Assembly: GCF_000716595.1 (NCBI RefSeq)
Contig: NZ_JNXC01000001.1
Span: forward strand, 868,001 to 932,000
DNA: 64,000 nt
Direction of reading: 5' to 3'
Origin: Saccharothrix sp. NRRL B-16314
Lineage (GTDB): Bacteria; Actinomycetota; Actinomycetes; Mycobacteriales; Pseudonocardiaceae
The translations under genes were made by a program, and so were the position numbers. Of this stretch, positions 36,939 to 45,245 are shown in pieces. The stretch's first letter is position 1; the number at the start of each line of letters is the position of its first letter. The notes beneath the pieces were generated by a model that did not search any database, was not told where the DNA came from, and saw only the letters and a program-made list of their open reading frames with translations.

Positions 36939-37585
36939 CCGTCCGGGTGTTCCTGGTGGACGACCACGCGCTGTTCCGCGCCGGGGTGCGGGCCGAGCTG
37001 GACTCGATCACCGACGAGATCGAGGTGGTCGGCGAGGCCGGTTCGGTCGGTGAGGCGGTTGCCGGCATCGGGCACCACCGGCCGGACGTGGTGCTGCTCG
37101 ACGTGCACATGCCGGACGGCGGTGGCGCGGAGGTGCTGCGGCAGATCCGCACGGCGCTGCCCGAGGTGGTGTTCCTGGCGCTGTCGGTGTCCGACGCGGC
37201 CGAGGACGTCATCGCCGTCATCCGCGCCGGTGCGCGCGGGTACGTGACGAAGACCATCTCCAGCCAGGAGCTGGTGCGCGCGGTGGTGCGGGTCTCGGAG
37301 GGCGACGCGGTGTTCAGCCCCCGGCTGGCCGGGTTCGTGCTGGACGCGTTCGCCGACCGGCCCGGTGCGGCGCCGATCAGCGACCCGGAGCTGGACCTGC
37401 TGACCCCGCGCGAGCGGGACGTGCTGCGGCTGCTGGCCCGTGGTTACGCGTACAAGGAGATCGCGTCGGAGCTGTTCATCTCGGTGAAGACGGTCGAGAC
37501 GCACGTGTCGAGCGTGCTGCGCAAGACGCAGCTGTCGAACCGCTACGAACTGTCCCGCTGGGCGTCCGACCGCAGGCTGGTCTGA
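36935..37585 (+). CDS. NarL/LuxR-type response regulator
   Basis: A 216-residue response regulator. The receiver has the acidic pair (LVDDHALFRAGV), the phospho-acceptor Asp56 in VVLLDVHMP, and Lys in GYVTKTIS, all intact. The C-terminal helix-turn-helix is LTPRERDVLRLLARGYAYKE and SVKTVETHVSSVLRK. It is the partner of the overlapping PspC kinase. Likely targets include the divergent PspC-domain operon, with which the pair shares a promoter region. The gene converges on a Ser/Thr kinase gene with a 10-bp gap. Confidence 0.93.
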   Translation: MTVRVFLVDDHALFRAGVRAELDSITDEIEVVGEAGSVGEAVAGIGHHRPDVVLLDVHMPDGGGAEVLRQIRTALPEVVFLALSVSDAAEDVIAVIRAGARGYVTKTISSQELVRAVVRVSEGDAVFSPRLAGFVLDAFADRPGAAPISDPELDLLTPRERDVLRLLARGYAYKEIASELFISVKTVETHVSSVLRKTQLSNRYELSRWASDRRLV

Positions 37586-37595
37586 ACCCGGCCCG

Positions 37596-39305
37596 CTAGC
37601 CGGTCTCCCGGGATTGGACGATCAGCAGCCTGCCTTCGGCGAACTCGACCGTGAGCTCGTACCAGCCGGCTGTTTCGTGCCCGTCCTGCACGAACGTCAC
37701 CCGCACACGTACGAGGAACCGGGTGGGGTGGCCCTGCTCGGCGCTGATGTCGTCGGCGCGGACCTGCTCGTACCGACTCCAGTTGCCGGTGTAGTCCTCG
37801 AAGGTCGGCCGGTAGTGCGTGGCCAGGTTCCGGTAGGCGGTCTGCGGGTCTTCCGGCAACGACTCGTAGTGCCCGCGCACCATCGCCACCGCGTCCTCGG
37901 TGGTGTAGGCCGGTGCTGTGGTCGTGACCGGGGTGCCGGGCCCGTTGCGCGCCCGGGGCCACAGGTACGCGGCGGCGCCTCCGACCACCGCCAGCAGCAC
38001 CAGCACGGCCGCCACGGTGACCGGCACCAGCCAACGACGTCGCTCGTGCTCGGGGGACGGATCGGCGGCCCCCTCGCCGGTCTGCCCACCACGCTGCCCG
38101 CCGGCCTGGCCGGTGGACTTCTCGGCGGGCACCTCGGCAGGCACCGTCCCCGGCGATGCCGCGGCCGGCTCAGCGGGCCACTTCGCGCGGCGCTCGGCGG
38201 GTGACTTCGGGCAGGGCTGAGCGGGCGACGCGGCGGGTGGTGCGGTGTCCGGGTCGTCGGAACCGGCACGTGACTTGGCGCGCCACTTCGGGCGTGGTTC
38301 GGCGGGCGACGCTGCGGGCGACTCTGCGGGCGGCTCTGCGGGTGACGCGGCGGCCGGGTCGTCGGAACCGGCACGTGGCTTGGCGCGCCACTTCGCGCGG
38401 GCCCTGGCGGGCGGTTTCGCGGCCGGTTCGGCGTGCGACTGGTCGTGCGACTGGCCTTCTGACTGGCCTTCTGACTGGTCAGGCGACTCGGGCTCGGCGG
38501 GCGGCTCGGCCAGCAGTCCGATCGCCTCGGCGGCGGTCGGCCGGGTGGTGGGGTCGGTGGCGAGCATCCGCATCAGCACGCCGGTCAGCGGCCCGGAGCG
38601 GGTCGGTGGCTCGACCTTGCCCAGCGCGGCCCGGTACAGCAGCCCGAAGCTGTTGTCGCTCACACCGTGGGGCGATTGGCCCTCGGTCGCCGCGTACAGC
38701 GTCGCACCGAGGGAGAACACGTCGGAAGAGGTGTCCGGCTGCTCACCGCGCGCCACCTCGGGCGCCAGGTACGCGGGAGTGCCGGTGATCATGCCGCTGC
38801 CGGTGAGCGTGCCGTCGCCCGCCGCGCGGGAGATGCCGAAGTCGGTCAACTTGACCGTGCCGTCCTCGCCGATGAGGACGTTGGACGGTTTCACGTCCCG
38901 GTGCACGATGCCCGCCGCGTGCGCCGCGGCCAGCGCGGAGGCCACACGACCGCCGATCCGGGCCGCCTCGGCCGGGTCCACCGTGCCCCGCTCGGTCAGC
39001 AGCGCACCCAGGGTGCGCGCGGGGACGTACTCCATGACCAGCCAGGGCCGGTCGTCCTCGACCACCACGTCGAAGACCGCGACGGCGTTGGGGTGCTGGA
39101 GCCGGGCCGCGTTGCGCGCCTCGCGCATGGCCCGTGCCCCGACCACCTGCACCTCTTCGAACGCCAGGTCCGGCCGGAGCTCCTTCACCGCCACCGGGCG
39201 GTCGAGCAACGCGTCGCGCGCCAGCCAGACGACGCCCATCGCGCCGCTGCCGATCTGCTCGACCAGCGTGTACCTGCCGCCTACCGTCCCCCCGGACTCC
39301 GCCAC
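37596..39305 (-). CDS. Transmembrane Ser/Thr protein kinase with extracytoplasmic domain
   Basis: A 569-residue kinase. The catalytic domain (about 10-265) has GSGAMGVVW, VAVKEL, HRDVKPSNVL, LTDFGISRA and TPAYLAPEVA, so it should be active. A 150-residue linker rich in Pro, Ala and Lys carries an internal duplication. One membrane helix (about 426-449) leads to an outer domain (468-569) with the pattern HYESLP...LATHY...F..YTGNWSRYEQV. That domain resembles those of the kinase at 41816 and two neighbouring membrane proteins. TACCCT six bases before the GTG suggests leaderless transcription. No PASTA repeats. It would signal an outside cue to cytoplasmic targets. Confidence 0.93.
   Translation of the reverse strand: MAESGGTVGGRYTLVEQIGSGAMGVVWLARDALLDRPVAVKELRPDLAFEEVQVVGARAMREARNAARLQHPNAVAVFDVVVEDDRPWLVMEYVPARTLGALLTERGTVDPAEAARIGGRVASALAAAHAAGIVHRDVKPSNVLIGEDGTVKLTDFGISRAAGDGTLTGSGMITGTPAYLAPEVARGEQPDTSSDVFSLGATLYAATEGQSPHGVSDNSFGLLYRAALGKVEPPTRSGPLTGVLMRMLATDPTTRPTAAEAIGLLAEPPAEPESPDQSEGQSEGQSHDQSHAEPAAKPPARARAKWRAKPRAGSDDPAAASPAEPPAESPAASPAEPRPKWRAKSRAGSDDPDTAPPAASPAQPCPKSPAERRAKWPAEPAAASPGTVPAEVPAEKSTGQAGGQRGGQTGEGAADPSPEHERRRWLVPVTVAAVLVLLAVVGGAAAYLWPRARNGPGTPVTTTAPAYTTEDAVAMVRGHYESLPEDPQTAYRNLATHYRPTFEDYTGNWSRYEQVRADDISAEQGHPTRFLVRVRVTFVQDGHETAGWYELTVEFAEGRLLIVQSRETG
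38251..38395. repeat. Direct duplication in kinase linker
   Basis: A 40-bp segment at 38251-38290 recurs at 38356-38395 with only two or three differences, a 105-bp (35-codon) period. Both copies encode a KWRAKxRAGSDDP segment of the kinase linker; a third partial match (AKWPAEPAAASP) lies further on. Confidence 0.85.
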
Positions 39306-39326
39306 GCCCAGAGGGTAGGCGATCGG

Positions 39327-39737
39327 TCAGTTGGTCGAGACCAGCTTGGCCAGCTCACGGTCGAAGTCGATCCACAGGTCCTCCTCGCCGGGCTGGACCA
39401 CGTCGTAGGTGAGGTCGAGGAACTCGGCGATGTCCTCGGCCTCGGCGGACAGGATCGCGAAGCCCGTCGGCGCGTTCAGCTCCAACAGCACCCGCTCCGG
39501 GTCGTCGGCGGCCGGCCGGACCAGGATGTCGCCTTCACCGGACGACGTCAGCAGGCCGTCCGCGAGCAGGTCCCGGGCGAAGATCCACTCGACCTTGCCC
39601 TGCCCGGTGTGGAACAGCACGGCTACCGCGTACGGGTCCTCTGGTTCGTAGTGGAGTTCGGCCGCCACCGGCGCCGGGGTGATGCCCGGGACGAGGAGGT
39701 GGAACGTCGTCGTGATGGTGATGCTGTCGTTGCTCAT
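39327..39737 (-). CDS. SsgA-family sporulation/cell-division protein
   Basis: A 136-residue SsgA-like protein. The family pattern is visible: a first beta-strand block, VAAELHYEPEDPYAVAVLFH, VEWIFARDLLADGLLTSSGE, GDILVRP and a C-terminal helix. SsgA-like proteins occur only in morphologically complex actinobacteria and help place septa, SsgB for example recruiting FtsZ. Which paralogue this is cannot be told. ATG 39737 has GGAAGGGA ten bases upstream. It lies directly upstream of, and on the same strand as, the Ser/Thr kinase at 37596, so the two could be functionally linked. The gap between them is only 21 bp. Confidence 0.88.
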   Translation of the reverse strand: MSNDSITITTTFHLLVPGITPAPVAAELHYEPEDPYAVAVLFHTGQGKVEWIFARDLLADGLLTSSGEGDILVRPAADDPERVLLELNAPTGFAILSAEAEDIAEFLDLTYDVVQPGEEDLWIDFDRELAKLVSTN

Positions 39738-39920
39738 GTCCAGTGGGTTCCCTTCCGGAGTCGTCCCTCTCATGTGAGGAGACGTCCGAGAGGGGGAATC
39801 GGGACGCGGTTCGCGTGAACACCATACGATCGGGGGAGACCTGGGTCTCAAGTCCACCCGTTTGCCCACGACCCCTGTCTCACTTGGCCGTACCGACGAG
39901 TAACAGTCGGTCAGCGCAGG

Positions 39921-40844
39921 TCACTTGAGCGTAGTCGCAGGCTCCTTCGGCGCCGGCGCGATGACGGCGGCGGGCTGCTTCCGGGTCAGCGCGACGCCGA
40001 CGAGGACCACCGCCATGCCGATGACGACCCGTGCGTTGAGCGCCTCGCCGAGGAACAGCGCGCCGAGCAGCACCGAGACCACGGGCAGCAGGTAGCCGAC
40101 CATCGTGGCGTTCGTCGGGCCCTCGTCCTCGATGACGCGGTAGTGCAGCGCGAACGCCACGCCCGTCCCGAACACGCCCAGGATCGCCACGGCGACCAGC
40201 GGCCCCAAGGACAGGTGCACCGGCTGCAACCCCGCCACCGGCATCGCGATCGCCGCCATGCCCGTCGCGGCCACCAGCTGCGTCGAGGAGATCTGCATCG
40301 ACGTCAGGCCACGCCCGGACACCGTGCGGCCGATGTAGGCGTAGGCGACCGCGTAGGACGCCGCAGCGGCCAGGCACGCGAGCGCGCCCCAGCTCGCCAG
40401 ACCGGCCTGCTGCCACGGCGCGAAGATCAGCAGCACGCCCGCGAAGCCGAGCACGAGGCCCGCGAGCCGCGCGGGGTTGCGCTGCCGCTCCGTGCCCAGG
40501 GCCAGACCGATGCCCAGCGCCCACAGCGGCGTGGTGGCGTTGAGCACACCGGCGACGCCCGAGTCCACGGTCTGCTCGCCGATCGCGAACAGCGCGAACG
40601 GCAGCGCGGTGCCGAAGAACGCGGCGAGCGTCAGGTGCCGCCAGGACTGCTTGTCCCGGGGCAGCCTCTGCTTGTTCCAGTACACGAGCGCTACCAGCAC
40701 CACGGTGCCGAGCGCGGTGCGGGTGAAGGTGATCTGGATCGGCGAGAGGCCGGTCAGTGCGATCTTGATCCACAGGAAGCTGGACCCCCAGATGAGGGCT
40801 AGGACACCCATCCTGATCAGCGTGCCGGGCTTGTTCACGGACAC
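39921..40844 (-). CDS. EamA/DMT-family transporter
   Basis: A 307-residue membrane protein with about ten hydrophobic helices arranged as two EamA repeats. The first begins GVLALIWGSSFLWIKIALTG, with the next helix VVLVALVYWN; the second repeat starts near LASWGALACLAAAASYAVAY and ends GMAVVLVGVALTRKQ. DMT transporters export metabolites such as amino acids or drugs; the substrate is not evident. The start is GTG 40844 or GTG 40838. It is divergent from a LysR regulator over 76 bp, the classic layout for a regulated exporter. Confidence 0.9.
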   Translation of the reverse strand: MSVNKPGTLIRMGVLALIWGSSFLWIKIALTGLSPIQITFTRTALGTVVLVALVYWNKQRLPRDKQSWRHLTLAAFFGTALPFALFAIGEQTVDSGVAGVLNATTPLWALGIGLALGTERQRNPARLAGLVLGFAGVLLIFAPWQQAGLASWGALACLAAAASYAVAYAYIGRTVSGRGLTSMQISSTQLVAATGMAAIAMPVAGLQPVHLSLGPLVAVAILGVFGTGVAFALHYRVIEDEGPTNATMVGYLLPVVSVLLGALFLGEALNARVVIGMAVVLVGVALTRKQPAAVIAPAPKEPATTLK

Positions 40845-40920
40845 ACTTTGCGCGGTCGCTTGGCATCAGCACAAGTGAATAGAACTGCACGATCCTTAAG
40901 CACAGCTGTAAGGTCGCGGC

Positions 40921-41814
40921 ATGTTGGACGTGCGACGCATGCAGGTGCTCCGGGCCGTGGTGGCCACCGGTTCCATCACCGCCGCGGCGGTGAACCTCGG
41001 GTACACGCCCTCGGCCGTCAGCCAGCAGGTCACGGCCCTGGAGAAGCAGGCGGGCCTGCCGCTGCTGGACCGGGTCGGACGGGGCGTGCGGCCGACCGTG
41101 GCGGGCCGGATGCTCACCGAGCACGCCGCGCACATCGCCGACCGGCTGGTCGAGGCCGAGTCGGCGCTCGCCGACCTGCGCGCGGGCCGGACCGGGCGGC
41201 TCCGGGTGCGGTACTTCGCCACCGCGGGCGCGGCACTCGTGCCGCCCGCCGTGGCGCTGTTCCGGGCCAAGCACGCGGACGTCCGGCTCGACCTCAAGCT
41301 GACCGAGCCGGTCGACCCCATGGTGGAGGTCGAAGCCGGCCGCGCCGACGTCGCCATCGTCGTCCACCACGGCGACGGCGAGCCGCCTCGGGGCGTGCAC
41401 CTCGTGCACCTGCTCGACGACCCGTACCTGGCCGTGCTGCGGCGCGGGCACGAGCTGACCCGCAAGCGCGTGATCGAACTGGCCGACCTGGCGGAGGAAC
41501 CGTGGGTGGACTCGGTGATGTCACCCGGGCCGTGCCGGGACATCGTGCTCGACGCCTGCGCGGGCGCCGGGTTCGCGCCCAACGTCGTGGTCGAGGCGGA
41601 CGACTACCCGACCGCCCAGGGGTTCGTCGCGGCCGGGCTCGGCGTGACCATCGTGCCCAAGCTCAGCCTCGGCGTGGTCCACCCCGGCGTGGTGATCCGC
41701 AAGCTGCGCCACCCCGAGCCGACCAGGACCATCTGCGCCGCGATCCGGGAGGAAGGCGTCGGCTCACCGGCCGTGACCAGCCTGCTCGAAGCCCTGAAGG
41801 CCTCGTCCCGCTAG
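40921..41814 (+). CDS. LysR-family transcriptional regulator
   Basis: A 297-residue LysR regulator. The winged helix is MLDVRRMQVLRAVVATGSIT and AVNLGYTPSAVSQQVTALEK, followed by the two-lobed effector-binding domain (RLRVRYFATAGAALVPPAVA, VAAGLGVTIVPKLSL). It is divergent from the DMT exporter and is its likely regulator. TAAGGT at 40909-40914 ends six bases before the ATG, with no ribosome-binding site, so the message is probably leaderless. The gene ends one base before the convergent kinase gene at 41816. Confidence 0.93.
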   Translation: MLDVRRMQVLRAVVATGSITAAAVNLGYTPSAVSQQVTALEKQAGLPLLDRVGRGVRPTVAGRMLTEHAAHIADRLVEAESALADLRAGRTGRLRVRYFATAGAALVPPAVALFRAKHADVRLDLKLTEPVDPMVEVEAGRADVAIVVHHGDGEPPRGVHLVHLLDDPYLAVLRRGHELTRKRVIELADLAEEPWVDSVMSPGPCRDIVLDACAGAGFAPNVVVEADDYPTAQGFVAAGLGVTIVPKLSLGVVHPGVVIRKLRHPEPTRTICAAIREEGVGSPAVTSLLEALKASSR

Positions 41815-41815
41815 G

Positions 41816-43396
41816 TCACGGGTAGGCGAGCAGCTCTTCCTTGTCGATGAACAGGCCCTGGCCCCGCCAGGCCAGGCCGACCAGCTTGCGCTCGGTGGTG
41901 CGCGAGCCGTTCTTCATCTCGTACTCGAGGACGACCACGTACGCGTAGTCCGCGTTCTGCGACACCTCGCGGAGGGAGACCGACTTCACCTGGTCCCACC
42001 GGCCCTTGAAGCCGGCGAGCCCGCCGGACGTCGTTTTCATCTTGTCGCTGAGGCGGCCGAAAGCCTCGTCCGAGTCCGCCGGGAGCATGGCGAAGTAGTC
42101 CCGGACCGTCTGCTCCTGCTGCGCGGGCGTCGGGTCGGTGGTGATCGTGAGGGGCGGGCTGACCGGCTTCTTCGGCGGGGTCGCCGACGCCGAACCGCCC
42201 GCTTCCACGGCCGTGTTCGACGTGGTCGCGCCGGCCTGCTTGTCGTCGGCGTCGCCGTCGGACACGATGCTGGCCAGCAGGATGCCCACGGCGGCGGCGC
42301 CCGCGACGGCGAGCGCGGTGACCACGGCGGACCGCCTGCTCTTCATCGGACCGCTCTTCGCGGCCGGTCTCGACGCGCCGATCGGGTGGCCGTGCGGCGG
42401 GGTGTGGCTCTGCTGCCGCTGCGGCGCGGGCTGCAGGGCGGGTGCCACCCTCGTCGCGGCGGGCTGCGGGCTGTGCTGGACGGCCGGCGCACGGGTCGCC
42501 TGAGCCTGCACGGGCGTGCCCTGCCACGACGGCGGGTGCGACTGCGGCATCGCCATCGGGAACTCGGGCGCGGCCCGTCCCGCCGCCACCGCGGCCAACG
42601 CCTCGCGGGCCTCGGCCATGGTCGGCCGGTCCTCGGGCTCGGCGCGCAGCAGGCGCATCAGCAGCGCGGTCAGCGGACCGGCCTGCTTCGGCGGCACGAC
42701 CTTGCCGGACGCCACCTGGTGCAGCAGCGCGATGGTGTTCTCGTTCAACCCGAACGGCGGTGCGCCCTCGATCGCCGCGTACAGCGTCGACCCCAGGGAG
42801 AACACGTCGGACGGCGGGCCCGGGTCGTACCCCTTGGCCACCTCGGGCGCGAGGTAGGCGGGCGTGCCCGCGAGCATCCCGGTGGCCGTGACGGTGACGT
42901 CGCCGGTGGCCCGGGAGATGCCGAAGTCGGTGATCTTCACCGTGCCCTCGTTGCCCAGCAGGATGTTGCCCGGCTTGATGTCGCGGTGCACGATGCCCGC
43001 GTTGTGCGCGGCGGCGAGCGCCGAGGCGACCTGCGAGCCGATCGAGGCCACGTCACGGGGAGGCAGCGTGCCGCGCTCGGACAGGGCCGACGAGAGGCTC
43101 TTGGACGGCAGGTACTCCATCACCAGCCACGGCTGGCCGTCGTCCTCCGCCACGTCGTACACCGCGATCGCGTGCGGGTGCTGGAGGCGGGCGGCGATCC
43201 GGCCCTCGCGCATGGCGCGGCGCTTCGCCTCGTCCGTGTCGGCTTCCGCCAGGCCGGGCTGGAGCAGCAGCTGCTTGACCGCGACGGTCCGGTGCAGGCG
43301 CTCGTCGTGCGCCTGCCAGACGATGCCCATCGCACCGCTGCCGATCCGCCGGCCAAGTCGGTAGCGGCCGGCAACCAGGCGGCCATCGTCGCTCAC
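41816..43396 (-). CDS. Transmembrane Ser/Thr protein kinase with extracytoplasmic domain
   Basis: A 526-residue kinase. The catalytic domain carries GSGAMGIVW, VAVKQLLL, HRDIKPGNIL, ITDFGISRA and TPAYLAPEVA. A Pro/Gln/Ala-rich linker leads to a membrane helix at about 356-377. The outer region has a spacer then a domain at 423-526 with QTVRDYFAMLPADSDEAF, GRLSDK and FKGRWDQVKSV. This pattern recurs in the kinase at 37596 and the proteins at 46319 and 47555. GGGAG six bases before the GTG fixes the start. It is followed upstream by a second kinase gene on the same strand (43505-44884), which may belong to the same transcript. Confidence 0.94.
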   Translation of the reverse strand: MSDDGRLVAGRYRLGRRIGSGAMGIVWQAHDERLHRTVAVKQLLLQPGLAEADTDEAKRRAMREGRIAARLQHPHAIAVYDVAEDDGQPWLVMEYLPSKSLSSALSERGTLPPRDVASIGSQVASALAAAHNAGIVHRDIKPGNILLGNEGTVKITDFGISRATGDVTVTATGMLAGTPAYLAPEVAKGYDPGPPSDVFSLGSTLYAAIEGAPPFGLNENTIALLHQVASGKVVPPKQAGPLTALLMRLLRAEPEDRPTMAEAREALAAVAAGRAAPEFPMAMPQSHPPSWQGTPVQAQATRAPAVQHSPQPAATRVAPALQPAPQRQQSHTPPHGHPIGASRPAAKSGPMKSRRSAVVTALAVAGAAAVGILLASIVSDGDADDKQAGATTSNTAVEAGGSASATPPKKPVSPPLTITTDPTPAQQEQTVRDYFAMLPADSDEAFGRLSDKMKTTSGGLAGFKGRWDQVKSVSLREVSQNADYAYVVVLEYEMKNGSRTTERKLVGLAWRGQGLFIDKEELLAYP

Positions 43397-43504
43397 GGCG
43401 TGCTCCCAGTAGCTGCTAGGGCTTCATTCAGTGGCACACGACAAGACGCCACTAGGACAAGAACGTTGCGTCACCCGAATGGGATCGGCACCACCTTACG
43501 AGGT

Positions 43505-44884
43505 TCACGATCCCCCCGACACCACGGTGGTGACCGGCGGGGCCGACGTCGTCGTCGGCGCGCTCGTGGGCGTCGGCACCGAGGCGGTCGTCTTCGTCGT
43601 CGTGACGGGGGTGGTGGTCGGGGGTGGTGGCGGTGGCGTGGTGGTGGTCGTCGGCTGCTCGACCGTCGTGGTCGGCTGGACCGTCACGGTCTCCGTCTCC
43701 ACCGTGGTCGTCACCGCGCTCGTCGCCGGCACCGTCGTGGTCGGCGTGGCCGTGGACGAGCTCGTCTCGCTGATCGGCGGCGTGACGGGCTCCTTCCGGT
43801 CGAACACGTCCAGCGCCACCAGCAGGAAGCCGAGCAGCAGCACCACGCCCAACGCCACGGCGGTGATCACCAGCGGCCGGTTGCCGCTGGGCTTCGACGG
43901 CGGCGGTGGCGGCGGGCTGACCGGCAAGGCGCCATCCGTCGAGCGGTGGCCGGGCCGCACCACGCGGGTCCGGTCGCCGTCGATGAGGGCCGTGGCGCCC
44001 GCGGTGACCACCGGCGGGAACCCGGGCGAGCTGGCCGGCAGCAGGCCGGTCAGGCTCGGGTCGCGGCCCTGCGCGACCGCGTTCAGCAGGTCGCGGGCCT
44101 GGGCCATGGTCGGCCGGTCGGCCGGTTCGTAGCTGAGCAGCCGCAGCAGCACGTCGGTCAGCGGGTGGTCGAGCGTCGGCGGGTTGATCCGGCCCGCCGC
44201 GACGGAGTGCAGCACGCCCAGCGTGTTCTCCGACAACCCGAACGGCGGTTCGCCCTCGGCCGCCGCGTAGAGCGTCGAGCCGAGCGAGAACACGTCCGAG
44301 GCGGGCGACGGGTCCTGGCCGCGGGCGATCTCCGGCGCCAGGTAGGCGGGCGTGCCCGCGATCAGGCCGGTCTTGGTCACGGTGACGTCGTCGCTGGCCC
44401 GCGAGATGCCGAAGTCGGTGATCTTGACGAGGCCGTTGTCGGCGAGCAGCACGTTGCCGGGCTTCACGTCCCGGTGCACGATCCCGGCCGCGTGCGCGGC
44501 GGCCAGCGCGGCGGCGGCCTGCATGCCGATCTGCGCGACCTCGATCGGGTCGAGCGGCGCGTGCTCGGCCATCGTGTCGGCCAGGCTGTACGACGGCAGG
44601 TACTCCATGACCAGGCACGGAGCGCCGTTCTCCTCCACCACGTCGTACACCGCGATGGCGTTCGGGTGGTGCAGCTTGGCGGCGATGCGTCCCTCGCGCA
44701 TGGCGCGCTGGATGGCCTCGTCCTGCTCGCGCTCGTCCAGGCTCGGTGCCAGCAGCAGCTGCTTGATCGCCACGATGCGGCCCAGGCGCTCGTCCTGCGC
44801 GCGCCACACGACGCCCATCGCGCCGCTGCCGATCCGGTCCAGGAAGCGATAGCGGTCCGCGATGACGCGATCCTCGTTGCTCAC
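43505..44884 (-). CDS. Transmembrane Ser/Thr protein kinase with Thr/Pro-rich tail
   Basis: A 459-residue kinase. The catalytic domain is close to its neighbour: GSGAMGVVW, IVAIKQLLL with Lys41, HRDVKPGNVL, ITDFGISRA, TPAYLAPEIA. A membrane helix spans about 338-361 (VITAVALGVVLLLGFLLVAL). The remaining 98 residues outside are almost wholly Thr, Pro, Ser and Val with no folded domain, unlike the two other kinases here. Such tails may reach into the wall or be glycosylated. The GTG start at 44884 follows GAGGTGG. The gene probably arose by tandem duplication with the kinase at 41816. Confidence 0.93.
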   Translation of the reverse strand: MSNEDRVIADRYRFLDRIGSGAMGVVWRAQDERLGRIVAIKQLLLAPSLDEREQDEAIQRAMREGRIAAKLHHPNAIAVYDVVEENGAPCLVMEYLPSYSLADTMAEHAPLDPIEVAQIGMQAAAALAAAHAAGIVHRDVKPGNVLLADNGLVKITDFGISRASDDVTVTKTGLIAGTPAYLAPEIARGQDPSPASDVFSLGSTLYAAAEGEPPFGLSENTLGVLHSVAAGRINPPTLDHPLTDVLLRLLSYEPADRPTMAQARDLLNAVAQGRDPSLTGLLPASSPGFPPVVTAGATALIDGDRTRVVRPGHRSTDGALPVSPPPPPPSKPSGNRPLVITAVALGVVLLLGFLLVALDVFDRKEPVTPPISETSSSTATPTTTVPATSAVTTTVETETVTVQPTTTVEQPTTTTTPPPPPPTTTPVTTTKTTASVPTPTSAPTTTSAPPVTTVVSGGS

Positions 44885-45245
44885 CGGACCACCTCGCTGG
44901 GGCGTTGCGTGACCGCGGCGGTGGCAGCAGGTCTCACGCTCGGGCTCCTCGTCGTGCGGATCGGTGCGCGGAACAGGCTAGGCCACCGCCCGCCCGCAGA
45001 GCCTACCCCGGTCGTGACTACGCCTTTCGAGCCGTCGCGCAGGTCACGTGAGCCGAGGGGTGACCGGGAAGGGATACCCGATACCGACCCGTAGGGACAC
45101 CCGTTCGCACGAAGATCGCGGTATTTGCGGCCGAACGGCCCAACCGCCTGGTGAGCCGTCCGACCGGGCGCGCCGGACCCCGTGCCGGGACACCGCGAAC
45201 GGTCCACCCGGGTATCCCGGGCGGACCGTTGTGGACGGTGTGCCG
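44885..45245. other. Intergenic region with terminator and kinase promoter
   Basis: This 361-bp gap lies between two minus-strand genes. Its distal end holds a terminator hairpin (45198-45230). The remaining 300 bp must contain the promoter of the kinase operon; no clear -10/-35 pair, coding frame or RNA gene was found in it. Confidence 0.6.
45198..45230 (-). terminator. Terminator after the membrane protein at 45246
   Basis: AACGGTCCACCCGGG (45198-45212) pairs with CCCGGGCGGACCGTT (45216-45230) with one A/C mismatch and a TAT loop, 15 bp past the stop codon. Confidence 0.8.
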
